A stretch of DNA of 64,000 bases from Halomicrobium urmianum (GTDB taxonomy: Archaea; Halobacteriota; Halobacteria; Halobacteriales; Haloarculaceae). The position numbers and the translations under genes were made by a program. The first letter of the stretch is position 1. Each line of letters starts with the position of its first letter. Below, piece after piece: positions 41,366 through 50,146 of the stretch. The stretch is taken from NCBI RefSeq assembly GCF_020217425.1, contig NZ_CP084090.1, positions 930,001 through 994,000 on the forward strand, written 5' to 3'. The notes under the pieces were generated by a model, which saw only the letters and a program-made list of their open reading frames with translations, had not been told where the DNA came from and did no database searches.

Positions 41366-43777
41366 TCACTCGTCTTCCGAGCCTCTGCTCACTGCGTTCG
41401 CAGAGACGCCGGTGAACTCGAAGCGCGCGCCGCCCGCGTCGCTCTCGGTGACGGTCACGTCCCACCCGTGGGCCTCGGCGACGTCGCACACGATGGCCAG
41501 CCCTAAGCCCGTCCCGCCCTCGTTGGTGGTGTATCCGGGTTCGAAGATCCGTTCGCGCTCGTCCGGGTCGATTCCGGGCCCGTCGTCCGCGACGAAGAAG
41601 CCGTCCTCGAGGGCGCCGACGCGGATGGACGCGGACTCGCCGGCGTGTTCAGATGCGTTCCGGAAGAGGTTCTCGAGCAACTGGCGCAGCCGACTCTCGT
41701 TGGCCTCGATCTCCCCGTCGTCGGTGACGTCGACGGTCGCGTCGGGAGCCTCGACGGAGTCCTGGGCGTCCGCGACGGCGTCGGATAGCCGCACCGACCG
41801 CGTCTGGTCGATGCTCTGGCCCTGCCGCGCGAGGGCGAGCAGGTCCTCGATCAGTGTCTCCATCCGCTCGAGCGCCTCGCCGGTCCTGTCCAGGCGCTCG
41901 TCGTCGTGCTCGGCGCGGTAGTGGTCGAGCTGGCCGAGCGCGACCGTCAGCGGGTTCCGGAGGTCGTGGCTGATGACGCTCGCGAACTCCTCGAGTCGCT
42001 CGTTCTTCCGCTTGAGCTCTCGCTCGTACTCCTTCTTTTCCGTGATGAGCCGGGAGACGCCGATCAGCCCCTTGATCTCGCCGTCCTCGCCGTAGTAGGG
42101 GACCTTCGAGGTGAGCGTCCACTCGCCGTTCTCCGGGTTGTACTCCTCCCTGTTGTGGATCCGCTCGCCCTCCTCGATGACCCGCATGTCGTCGGCGTAG
42201 GCCTCCTGCGCGAACTCGGTGTCGCCGTAGATCTCGGGGTCGGTCTTGCCGATCGCGTCCGTCGGATCGGTGTCGTAATCGCTCATCCGGACGTGCCGGC
42301 CCTCGGTGTCCTTGACGTACAGCGCCGTCGGGATCTGGCCGAAGATGTGATCCAGCAGGTTCGCCCGCTCCCGGAGCGCCGCCTCCAGTTCCCTGCGCTC
42401 GGTGACGTCCGTGTACCAGACGTAGGCGCCGTCCCCGTCCCCGTTCGAGACCGGACAGGCCGTCAGCAGGAAGTCCCGCACGTCGTCGGCCGTCCGGCGC
42501 CTGACTTCCCGGACCACGCTCTCGCCGTCGGTCAGCGCCGCGACGACCGCCTCGTGTCCCTCGCGCTCCCCCTCCGGGACCACGTGGTCGACGACCGCGT
42601 CCGCCTCGATGTCGTCCGCGCCGAACCCGAACGTCTCCACGAAGGCGGCGTTGACGTCCGTGATGGCGACGCCGTCCTCGCGGTAGTGCGCCTCCGCGAC
42701 GGGGACCGGCGCGTTCTCGAAGAGCGCGGCCCGCCGGTCCCGCTCCGCGCGGAGCGCCTGCCGCGTCTCGACGGCGCCGAGCGCGTGGGTCACGTCGTCG
42801 GCCAGTTCGGCGAGGAGGTCCCGCTCGGCGGCGGTGACGGTCTGCTGACCCGAGTAGACCGTCAGCAGGCCACGGCACTCGTCGCCGGTCGAGAGCGGTA
42901 CCGTCGCGACGGAGCGCACGTCGCCGTCGGAGCGGCGCTCCGACGTGGATCGGCTCGCTTCGCTCGCCGCACCACCGTCAGAACTCCGTTCTGACGAGGC
43001 TCGGCTCACTTCGTTCGCCTCACCGCCCTCGAACGGGGCCTCGCGGACCGCGACGCGCCCGTCGCCCAGCGCGGCCCCGGCCGTCCCGTCGCCGGTGCGG
43101 TCCGCGATCCACTCTCCGGCCGCGACGAACCGATCGGGGCCGGCGTCGACCCCCGCGGAGCACCGGGGCTCGACCGCGCCCGACTCCGGATCGACCGTCC
43201 CGATCCAGGCGCCCAGATAGACGGTCGAGTCGGCGAGGACGTCGCAGACCGCCCGCTCGATCTCCGGCCCGGTCGAGGCGCGCAGGAGCGCCCGGTTGAC
43301 CTCACGCGCGACGGCGCGGGCCCGCTCGAGCGTTCGCGCCCGGCGGCGAGCCCGGTAGCTCTCGACGGCGTTCTCGATGCGGTTGGCCAGCAGTTCGTAC
43401 TGCTTCGTCTCCGGCCGCTTCCGGAGGTAGTCGGTGGCCCCGGCCGCGATGGCGTCGCTGGCTACCGCCTCGCTTCCCTCGCCGGTGTAGAGGATACAGG
43501 GGAGGTCCGGGTACTCCTCGCGGACGGCCTCGATGAACTCGATGCCGTCCATTCGGGGCATCTGGTAGTCGGTGACGACGCAGTCGACGTCGGTCGACTC
43601 CAGCCGCGAGAGCGCGTCCGGCGCGGTCGACTCGCTGATCGTCGTGATCCGGCCGTTGATACGCTCGAGGAACTCCGCGACCGTCGACGCCAGCGCCTCG
43701 TCGTCGTCCACCTGCAGTACCCGTATTGTCGTCGGTCGCGCCGAGCGATCGCACTCCGCCTCGGCCGTGTCTGCCAT
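41366..43777 (-). CDS. Hybrid sensor histidine kinase (REC-GAF-PAS-PAS-HisKA-HATPase)
   Basis: An 803-residue soluble sensor. REC has Asp70 (CVVTDYQMP). A GAF domain covers about 155-335. Two PAS domains follow (ALFENAPVPVAEAHYREDG and IFGQIPTALYVKDTEGRHVRMSDYD). The kinase core has the H-box VISHDLRNPL (His604), the N-box LLENLFRNASEH, and G-boxes VADDGPGI and GGTGLGLAI. Residues 251-286 are a two-copy Ser/Arg-rich insertion inside the GAF domain. There are no membrane helices, so it senses a cytoplasmic signal. It lies upstream of the broken kinase and the two response regulators on the same strand. Confidence 0.9.
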   Translation of the reverse strand: MADTAEAECDRSARPTTIRVLQVDDDEALASTVAEFLERINGRITTISESTAPDALSRLESTDVDCVVTDYQMPRMDGIEFIEAVREEYPDLPCILYTGEGSEAVASDAIAAGATDYLRKRPETKQYELLANRIENAVESYRARRRARTLERARAVAREVNRALLRASTGPEIERAVCDVLADSTVYLGAWIGTVDPESGAVEPRCSAGVDAGPDRFVAAGEWIADRTGDGTAGAALGDGRVAVREAPFEGGEANEVSRASSERSSDGGAASEASRSTSERRSDGDVRSVATVPLSTGDECRGLLTVYSGQQTVTAAERDLLAELADDVTHALGAVETRQALRAERDRRAALFENAPVPVAEAHYREDGVAITDVNAAFVETFGFGADDIEADAVVDHVVPEGEREGHEAVVAALTDGESVVREVRRRTADDVRDFLLTACPVSNGDGDGAYVWYTDVTERRELEAALRERANLLDHIFGQIPTALYVKDTEGRHVRMSDYDTDPTDAIGKTDPEIYGDTEFAQEAYADDMRVIEEGERIHNREEYNPENGEWTLTSKVPYYGEDGEIKGLIGVSRLITEKKEYERELKRKNERLEEFASVISHDLRNPLTVALGQLDHYRAEHDDERLDRTGEALERMETLIEDLLALARQGQSIDQTRSVRLSDAVADAQDSVEAPDATVDVTDDGEIEANESRLRQLLENLFRNASEHAGESASIRVGALEDGFFVADDGPGIDPDERERIFEPGYTTNEGGTGLGLAIVCDVAEAHGWDVTVTESDAGGARFEFTGVSANAVSRGSEDE

Positions 43778-44038
43778 GTCGTTGTCGGTAGGATGGGGTG
43801 TCAGACTGAAATGGCTGTCTGTCAGACCGCCGCCACGAAGGGACGCCGGGTGGTCAGCGTCGGCCCGCAGCGGTTATCGAGGGACTGTCGGCGGACGTCG
43901 TTGTCGATCCGATCGGTCGAGGCGACGGGCCGCCGTCGACGGGCCGATCCACCCGCGTCCGGGCGGACACGCAGCCGATAGTGTCACACCTAGCGAAAGT
44001 ACTAATCCATTGGCGAACCGACAGGGTGATGAACGCAG

Positions 44039-44674
44039 ATGTCACAGGCCGTCCGCTCCTATGAGCTCCCGTCGCCGCTGCTGGAGGCCCCCCACGTCCT
44101 CGTCGAGTCGCCTCCCATCGGTCCCTACCGATACGACGTCTGTGCGGATCTGTGTCGGGCACACGGCCCGCCCTCCGACGCCCTGATCGTCACCTACCGG
44201 GGACTGCGGCCGGAGCGACTCGTCCCCGCGCGCGACGCGTGCGGCGGGGCCCCGTCCGTAGACGTGATCGCCGTCCGGCCCGACGACCCCTCGGACGCCG
44301 TCCGCGAACGGCTCGCTGACCTCCCTGTCGACGTCTCGGTCGACGCCGTCGATCCGTCGGCGTCGCTCACGAAACTCGGCGTGGTCGTCGACGAGCACCT
44401 CCAGCGGTACGGCGACGACGCCGACCCGGTGGTCTGTTTCGACTCGATCACGCCGCTGATCCTCTACAGCGACGTCGACCGTGCCCATCGCTTCCTGGAC
44501 TCGCTGCGGGACCTCGTCGACGAGGCCGGCGGTCACGCCCACTACCACTTCGACCCCGGCGCTCACGACGAGACCGTCCGGCAGCGGCTCCGGACGCTCT
44601 TCGACGCCGCCGTCACCGTCGACGGCGACGGCGACATCACGTCGGTCGACCGGCGGCCGGACTGGCCTGTCTGA
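44039..44674 (+). CDS. Haloarchaeal protein of the DUF7504-like (RecA-fold-related) type
   Basis: A 211-residue soluble protein that I place only loosely. It has the pattern of a KaiC/RecA-like core without a Walker A loop: HVLVESPPIGPYRYDVCADLC, ALIVTYRGLRPERLV and PVVCFDSITPLILYSDVDRAHRFLDSL (Walker-B-like Asp). Such proteins are frequent beside haloarchaeal signalling genes, as here. No enzymatic role can be assigned. Confidence 0.65.
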   Translation: MSQAVRSYELPSPLLEAPHVLVESPPIGPYRYDVCADLCRAHGPPSDALIVTYRGLRPERLVPARDACGGAPSVDVIAVRPDDPSDAVRERLADLPVDVSVDAVDPSASLTKLGVVVDEHLQRYGDDADPVVCFDSITPLILYSDVDRAHRFLDSLRDLVDEAGGHAHYHFDPGAHDETVRQRLRTLFDAAVTVDGDGDITSVDRRPDWPV

Positions 44675-44709
44675 TCCGGCGCGTCGCTCGACGACCGGCG
44701 CGGACTCGT

Positions 44710-45708
44710 CTACTCGGCGACCAGCAGCAGCTTCCCGAGGACGCCGCCCTCCTCGCCCCGGCGGTGGGCCGCGGCCGCCTCGTCGAACCCAAACCGTTCG
44801 TCGATTCGCGGTTCGACGGCTCCCTCGTCGACGAGCCGCGCGATCTCGGTGAGTTCCTCGCCGATCCGCTCCTCGCCCTCGCCGAGCAGCACCGGCAGGA
44901 TGACCAGGACCACGCCCAGCGACAGCGAGCTGGCGTGCATCGGCGAGAGGTCCTGGGTCGAACTGGACTCCGTGGTCACCACGGACCCGTACGGCCGGAC
45001 CGCCTCGAACGCCGTCTCGAGGTGGTCGTCGCCGACCGGGTCGAAGACGACGTCGAACCCGTCGCCGCCGGCGTGCTCGTCGATGTACGTCGCCACGTCC
45101 GTCTCGGTGTAGTCGACGGTCGCGTTGGCCCCCAGTTCGGCCGCGAGTGACCGCTTTGCCTCGGTCGACCCCGTCGCGGTCACGTCCGCGCCGAAGTGGT
45201 CCGCCATCTGCACGCCGACGTGACCGACGCCACCGGCGGCCCCGTAGACGATCACGTCGTCGCCCTCGTCGACGGTGGTCTTGTCCGCGAGCATCTCCCA
45301 GGCGGTCAGCGCGACGACCGGCAGCGCCGCGGCCTCCTCGAGGGACAGCGACTCCGGCGCCTGCGCGAAGGTCCCGGCGTTGCCCACGACGTACTCCGCC
45401 AGCGCGCCCTGTCGCCCCGCGCCGCCGGGCATCCCGTACACCTCGTCGCCCTCATCGAATCGGTCGACCTCCTCGCCGACGGCGTCGACGACCCCCGACA
45501 CGTCGCAGTGGAGAACGGCGGGGAACTCCGGCGCGAAGTCCGGTATGTCGCCCCGGCGAATCTTGTAGTCGACGGGGTTGAGGCTCGTCGCCGCGACGTC
45601 GACCCGGACCTCCTCGGGCCCCGGATCCGGTACCTCGACGGTCTGGCGCTGGAAAACGTCGGGGTCGCCGTACTCCTCGATGACGTAGGCAGCCATCTCT
45701 TCGGCCAT
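44710..45708 (-). CDS. Zinc-independent MDR oxidoreductase (NADPH:quinone reductase-like)
   Basis: A 332-residue member of the medium-chain dehydrogenase/reductase superfamily. The GroES-like part is SLNPVDYKIRRGDIPDFAPEFPAVLHCDVSGVV. The Rossmann part has VIVYGAAGGVGHVGVQMADHFGADVTATGS. The structural-zinc cysteines are absent, as in quinone oxidoreductases. It converges with the DUF7504-like gene. The substrate is unknown; a second paralogue lies at 53.9 kb. Confidence 0.88.
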   Translation of the reverse strand: MAEEMAAYVIEEYGDPDVFQRQTVEVPDPGPEEVRVDVAATSLNPVDYKIRRGDIPDFAPEFPAVLHCDVSGVVDAVGEEVDRFDEGDEVYGMPGGAGRQGALAEYVVGNAGTFAQAPESLSLEEAAALPVVALTAWEMLADKTTVDEGDDVIVYGAAGGVGHVGVQMADHFGADVTATGSTEAKRSLAAELGANATVDYTETDVATYIDEHAGGDGFDVVFDPVGDDHLETAFEAVRPYGSVVTTESSSTQDLSPMHASSLSLGVVLVILPVLLGEGEERIGEELTEIARLVDEGAVEPRIDERFGFDEAAAAHRRGEEGGVLGKLLLVAE

Positions 45709-45846
45709 AATCGTGTCCGGCTACGGTCGCGCGCCGGGAATACCCGGCGGTGGTCGACGGCGTTGCCGTCAGGGACCGTATCGGCCGGTTAGCCGGCACC
45801 TTCTGTAGAGAAAAGACCGCGTGCTCGGCCACGAGCCTCGCTGGCC

Positions 45847-45931
45847 TAATCGTCCGCCTCTGCGAGACGGACGATCACGGCTCGGACGCGCGCTGCGCGC
45901 AGTCCTGGCTGTTAATCGTCCGCCTCTGTGA
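45847..45931. repeat. Direct repeats copying the 3' end of the formyl-THF deformylase gene
   Basis: TAATCGTCCGCCTCTGCGA (45847) and TAATCGTCCGCCTCTGTGA (45913) repeat at a 66-base interval. They resemble the gene's own 3' end just beyond (CTAGTCATCCGCTTCAGCC at 45973). On the minus strand each reads ...EADD-stop. The rest of 45,709-45,972 holds no gene. Confidence 0.6.
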
Positions 45932-45972
45932 ACCGGCTGACTACGTGTGCGGCCATGAGCGGCCGCACTGGT

Positions 45973-46953
45973 CTAGTCATCCGCTTCAGCCTCCGGCTCG
46001 CTCTCCTGCTCCGCCACGAAGTCCCCGAGCCCGTCGATGGGGCGGTCGGGATTGATATCGTCGAGTTCCCCGGGCGCGCCGAGCTGGACCTCGCTCTCGT
46101 CGACGTCGCGCAGTTCCGTCCGGCCGCGGTGGACGGCGACGTTGTCGTTGAGGTGGAGGTCGATGGCCTCCAGCAGGGCCTCGGCTTCGAGCGGCTGGCC
46201 GATCTGCTGGAGCTCCTCCTCGGTGGCGTCGTCGGGGACGTTGAACGCCCGCTGGGTGATGATCGGACCCTGGTCGAGGTCCGTCGTCACGTAGTGAGCG
46301 GTGACGCCGGCGATGCGGACGCCCTCCTCGATGGCCTGCATGTACGCGGAGGCGCCGGGGAAGGAGGGCAACAGCGATGGGTGGACGTTGATGATCCTGT
46401 TCTCGTAGCGGAAGACGACGTCCGGCGAGAGGATCCGCATGTACCGCGCGAGGACGACCAGGTCGGTGTCGTACTCGGCCAGCACGTCCAGTAGCTCGTC
46501 CTCGTCGGGGGTGCCCTTCTCGTCGCCGATGTCGTGGAAGGGGACGTCGTAGGCCTCCGCCAGCGGCTGGAGGTCCGAGTGGTTGCCGATGACCACCTCG
46601 ACGTCCGCGCCCAGGTCGCCGCTGGCCCAGGCCTCGAAGATGGCCTCCAGGCAGTGGCTCTCCTTGGTCACGAGGACCGCGATGGACTGGGTCTCCCGGT
46701 CGGCCGGGAAGCGCACCTGCACGTCGACGCCCAGTTCCTCGCCCAGTTCCTTGAGGTCCTCCCGGAGCTTCGCCTGCGTGCAGACCATGTCGTCGGTGTC
46801 GACGTGCATGGTCATCCGGAAGACCCCTTCCCGGACGGCCTGATCGAGGTCCTCGATGTTGATACTACGCTCGAACAGCAGCGAGGTGACCTCGGCGATG
46901 AGGCCGGTGTCGTCCTCGCCGACGACTGTTATCTCGGTCAGGTGTCTGGTCAC
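45973..46953 (-). CDS. purU: Formyltetrahydrofolate deformylase (PurU-type)
   Basis: A 326-residue protein. An N-terminal ACT pair (LTEITVVGEDDTGLIAEVTSLLFERSINIEDLDQAV) is followed by a formyltransferase-type hydrolase domain: SIAVLVTKESHCLEAIFEAWASG, RYMRILSPDVVFRYENRIINVHPSLLPSFPGASAY (catalytic Asn/His) and GVTAHYVTTDLDQGPII (Asp). It releases formate from 10-formyl-THF; in haloarchaea such proteins may stand in for PurN in purine synthesis, and purS/purQ lie next door. Several in-frame GTGs are possible starts; 46953 (GTG, VTRHLTEIT) is chosen as closest to the conserved domain. Confidence 0.85.
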   Translation of the reverse strand: MTRHLTEITVVGEDDTGLIAEVTSLLFERSINIEDLDQAVREGVFRMTMHVDTDDMVCTQAKLREDLKELGEELGVDVQVRFPADRETQSIAVLVTKESHCLEAIFEAWASGDLGADVEVVIGNHSDLQPLAEAYDVPFHDIGDEKGTPDEDELLDVLAEYDTDLVVLARYMRILSPDVVFRYENRIINVHPSLLPSFPGASAYMQAIEEGVRIAGVTAHYVTTDLDQGPIITQRAFNVPDDATEEELQQIGQPLEAEALLEAIDLHLNDNVAVHRGRTELRDVDESEVQLGAPGELDDINPDRPIDGLGDFVAEQESEPEAEADD

Positions 46954-47163
46954 GGACACCACCACCGTTCGATCGACGTCGTCATTGTAAGGTAGGAGCT
47001 ACGCCGGTAGCAAAAGCCTTCGTGTCTCCGACCGGGTCGCCGCCGGGTCGGCCCGTCGTCGGGTGACTGGGTCCGCAGTCCGGCGTCGCCTCCGCCCGGC
47101 GACGGCCGCTTCCTGGCAGGCAGAACACAAGCGTTTTCTCCGGCCGTGACCGTCGCTTCACCA

Positions 47164-47421
47164 ATGACCGCGTACACCGCGACCGTGACGGTCCGGCTGA
47201 AGCGGGGCGTGCTGGACCCCGAGGCCGAGACGACCAAGCGCGCGCTCGAACGGCTCGGCTTCGAGCTGGAGGCGCTGCGTTCGGCGGACCGCTTCGAGAT
47301 CGACCTCGAAGCGGCGGACGCCGACGAGGCCGCCGAGCGGGCCGACGAGATGGCCGAGCGGCTCCTTGCCAACCCCACCATCCACGACTACGACGTGGAG
47401 GTCGCCGAAGCCGAGCGATGA
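47164..47421 (+). CDS. purS: Phosphoribosylformylglycinamidine synthase subunit PurS
   Basis: An 85-residue protein of the expected length: YTATVTVRLKRGVLDPEAETTKRALERLGFELEALRSADRFEIDLEA. PurS bridges PurL and PurQ in the ATP-dependent conversion of FGAR to FGAM in purine synthesis. The ATG at 47164 is preferred to the GTG at 47146. The last 4 bases overlap purQ. purL is not in the window. Confidence 0.94.
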   Translation: MTAYTATVTVRLKRGVLDPEAETTKRALERLGFELEALRSADRFEIDLEAADADEAAERADEMAERLLANPTIHDYDVEVAEAER

Positions 47422-48095
47422 CCGTCGCCGTAATCCGCTTCGGCGGTTCCAACTGCGACCGCGACGCCGTCCGCGCCCTGGAGCACCTGGGATTCGACGC
47501 CGAACTCGTCTGGCACGAGGACGGCCTGTCGGACGACGTCGACGGCATCGTGCTCCCCGGCGGGTTCTCCTACGGCGACTACCTCCGGGCCGGCGCGATG
47601 GCCGCTCGGTCGCCCATCATGGCCGAAGTCCGTGAGGCCGCCGAGGACGGGACGCCCGTGCTGGGCGTCTGCAACGGGGCACAGATCGGCTGCGAGGCGT
47701 CGCTCACGCCCGGCGCGTTCACCACCAACGAGAGCGCCCGCTTCCAGTGCGAGCACGTCCACCTTCGCGTCGAGAACGCGGACACCCCCTGGACCAGCGC
47801 CTACGACGAGGGCGACGTGATCGAGGTGCCCATCGCCCACGGCGAGGGCCGCTTCGAGGTCGACGAGGACCGCCTGGCCGAACTCGAAGACGAGGACCGG
47901 ATCCTCTTCAGGTACTGCGACGAGGACGGCGAGGTCACCCCGGAGGCCAACCCCAACGGGTCGAAGCACGCCGTCGCCGGCGTCACCGGCGAGCGCGACA
48001 CCGTGGCCGTCATGATGCCCCACCCCGAGCGCGCGACGCTCCCCGACGTCGGCCCGACCGACGGGCAGGGCGTGCTCGAGGGCTTCGCCGAGTAG
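47418..48095 (+). CDS. purQ: Phosphoribosylformylglycinamidine synthase subunit PurQ (glutamine amidotransferase)
   Basis: A 225-residue class I glutamine amidotransferase supplying ammonia to PurL. The catalytic Cys85 is in VLGVCNGAQIG; the His202-Glu204 pair is in MMPHPERA. The N-terminus TVAVIRFGGSNCDRDA and the oxyanion-region GFSYGDYLRAGA are typical of PurQ. It is translationally coupled to purS. Confidence 0.95.
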   Translation: MTVAVIRFGGSNCDRDAVRALEHLGFDAELVWHEDGLSDDVDGIVLPGGFSYGDYLRAGAMAARSPIMAEVREAAEDGTPVLGVCNGAQIGCEASLTPGAFTTNESARFQCEHVHLRVENADTPWTSAYDEGDVIEVPIAHGEGRFEVDEDRLAELEDEDRILFRYCDEDGEVTPEANPNGSKHAVAGVTGERDTVAVMMPHPERATLPDVGPTDGQGVLEGFAE

Positions 48096-48403
48096 GGCAC
48101 TCAGGTTTTCGTCACTGGAGTCGGATCCGCGAGCGAATCGACGGACGGCGAGCCGGCGGCTCGCGATGTACGGGTACGAGGATGGGAACGAGGGGCCATG
48201 GAGCGTGTGACGGAACCCTGACCCCTATCGTCGCCAACGTACCCGATGAACAAAAACCCACTGCTACCGTGGTGAAAGTGAAATCAGCGCCGAAATTCGG
48301 GAATAATATCAAGTTAGTATTCGGTTAATTTACTGTAGACATGTTGTGTAACAGTCCGCGGCTCGGCGGCTGGCCGCCGGTGCAGCGGGCCCCGGCCGCC
48401 GTG
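48096..48403. other. Convergent intergenic region, no gene seen
   Basis: It lies between the 3' ends of purQ and the radical-SAM gene. There is an AT-rich patch at 48,290-48,350 (AATAATATCAAGTTAGTATTC) and the string TTTACTGTAGAC, loosely like the ends of the 86-bp palindrome at 21.2 kb. No frame looks coding. Confidence 0.4.
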
Positions 48404-49495
48404 TTACCGTGCCAGCGGCAGGGAGTAGCTCTGCTCGCGCTCCATCACGGCCTCCCACGTGGCCTCGCACTCGCAGGAGACCTGGTCGAAGACGGCGGGA
48501 TCCTGCCGGAGGTCGAAGTCCTTGATCGCCCGCTGGGCGCGGTCGTCGCAGTCGCCGCAGTTGTGCGGCCCGCGGTCGCTCCCGTGGCCCACGGGGTCAG
48601 AGACGACGATGACGTCCTCGTCTGCTGTGTCCTCCAGCACCTCGCAGACCGACCAGAGCCACGGCGGCCGGTAGCCGCCGCCGTGGTACAGCTCCTCGAC
48701 CATGGTGTAGTTCTGGACGTTCGTCGGGTTCATCGAGACGGTGTGACAGCCCTCGACGGCGGCGCACTTCCGGACGGACCGCTTCATGTCTTCGACGGCC
48801 TCGGACTCGCTGAGGAAGGGCGGCTTCATCAGGAGGTAGGCCTTGACGCCGGCCTCGGCGTCGTCGGTCGCGGCGGCCATCGCTTCTCTGCAGGCGTCCT
48901 CGAAGTCGGCGAAGTCGAAGTACTTGTTCACGCAGTCGTGGCGCACGCGGTCCGTCGCCGTCTCCAGTCCCACGGCGACGTCCGTCGCCAGCCCCTGCTC
49001 GGTGAAGTCCGCCACCTTCTCGCGGTCGACGAAGTCCGGCAGCGACTCGACGACGATGCGGTCGCGGTCCGCGAACGTCTCGGCGATGGCCTCGCGGGTC
49101 TCGGCCCCCACTTCGCGCTCGTCGAGGAAGCTCCCGGACGTGTAGATCTTGATCAGCCCCGATTTCTCGTCCGCGTTCTCCGCCTCGTGGTCCAGGCAGT
49201 GCTGGATCTGGGCCATCAGGTCCTCGTGGGCGACGCTGCCGCCCTCGACGGACTCGGCGACGTAACCGCACATCGTGCACCCGCCGGCGCGGGCCCACCG
49301 ACACCCGCCGGTGTTGAGGATGATCGTCAGCGACTGGTAGACGCCGTCCGGCGTGTTGTCCTCGTCCAGCCACACCCGCGTGGGTTCGCGCGGGTCGTGG
49401 GAGGCGTCGTTGCGCGACCGCACCTCCCGCATCACCTTGTTGTGGGCGTCCATGCCCTTGCCCTGCTCGTAGACCTCGGGACTGGGCTTGCTCAT
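48404..49495 (-). CDS. raSEA: Archaeosine synthase radical-SAM subunit RaSEA
   Basis: A 363-residue radical-SAM enzyme that works with ArcS to turn preQ0-lysine at tRNA position 15 into archaeosine. The iron-sulfur cysteines are Cys65, Cys73 and Cys76 in NTGGCRWARAGGCTMCGY, the atypical spacing of this family. Other characteristic stretches are LIKIYTSGSFLDEREV, VVESLPDF, VAVGLETATDRVRHDCVNK and VSMNPTNVQNYTMVE. The gene for ArcS lies 6 kb away at 55.6 kb. Confidence 0.88.
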   Translation of the reverse strand: MSKPSPEVYEQGKGMDAHNKVMREVRSRNDASHDPREPTRVWLDEDNTPDGVYQSLTIILNTGGCRWARAGGCTMCGYVAESVEGGSVAHEDLMAQIQHCLDHEAENADEKSGLIKIYTSGSFLDEREVGAETREAIAETFADRDRIVVESLPDFVDREKVADFTEQGLATDVAVGLETATDRVRHDCVNKYFDFADFEDACREAMAAATDDAEAGVKAYLLMKPPFLSESEAVEDMKRSVRKCAAVEGCHTVSMNPTNVQNYTMVEELYHGGGYRPPWLWSVCEVLEDTADEDVIVVSDPVGHGSDRGPHNCGDCDDRAQRAIKDFDLRQDPAVFDQVSCECEATWEAVMEREQSYSLPLAR

Positions 49496-49674
49496 TACCG
49501 TCTGCTGGGCACCGCACGCGTAAAACCGGCGCGGTCGCCGGGCCGTTTCAGGCGGTGAGTCACTCCGTGACGGCGGTGCTGACGGGTCCGAACGCCGGAC
49601 GGCGAACCGGCCGCCTCAGCGGCCGTAACGGCCGGGTCATTTATCATCGGATACCGGATGGTATCGGGGTAGCT

Positions 49675-50121
49675 ATGGACCGGTGCCCGACTCCCGACGT
49701 GGACGAGTACGCTGGCGTGCTGGATCGGCGGCTGGAAGCGCTGTTTCTCGACGGCTTCGTCGTCGGCCTCGCGGTGCTGGCGCTGGGGTACGTCGCGGGG
49801 ATGCTGTTCGCGGACAGCGGTCTCGGCGGAGCGATCCTGGCCTCGTGGTTCGGCGTGCCCCTCGGCCTGTTCGCCTACCAGGTCGGCATGGAGGGCTACT
49901 ACGGACAGACGCTCGGGAAGTACCTCCGCGGCATCGTCGTCGTCTCCAGTGACGGCTCGGACCTGACGTGGGGGAAGGCTCTCATCAGGAACCTACTCCG
50001 CGTCGTCGACGCCTTCCCGGCCTTCTACCTCGTGGGCATCGTCTCGGCGTACCTGACCGACGACCACCAGCGCGTCGGCGACCTCGCCGGCCAGACCGTG
50101 GTCGTCTACACCGCCGATTGA
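49675..50121 (+). CDS. RDD-family membrane protein
   Basis: A 148-residue protein with three hydrophobic segments. The family signature is LDRRLEALFLDGFVVGL near the N-terminus and TLGKYLRGIVVVSSDGSDLTWGKALIRNLLRVVDAFPAFYLVGIVSAYLTDDHQRVGDLAGQTVVV at the C-terminus. RDD proteins are membrane proteins of unclear role, some linked to transport or salt response. The start at 49675 follows a TTTATC element by about 30 bases. Confidence 0.85.
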   Translation: MDRCPTPDVDEYAGVLDRRLEALFLDGFVVGLAVLALGYVAGMLFADSGLGGAILASWFGVPLGLFAYQVGMEGYYGQTLGKYLRGIVVVSSDGSDLTWGKALIRNLLRVVDAFPAFYLVGIVSAYLTDDHQRVGDLAGQTVVVYTAD

Positions 50122-50146
50122 CGGGACGACGCGTTCTCGCTCCCGG

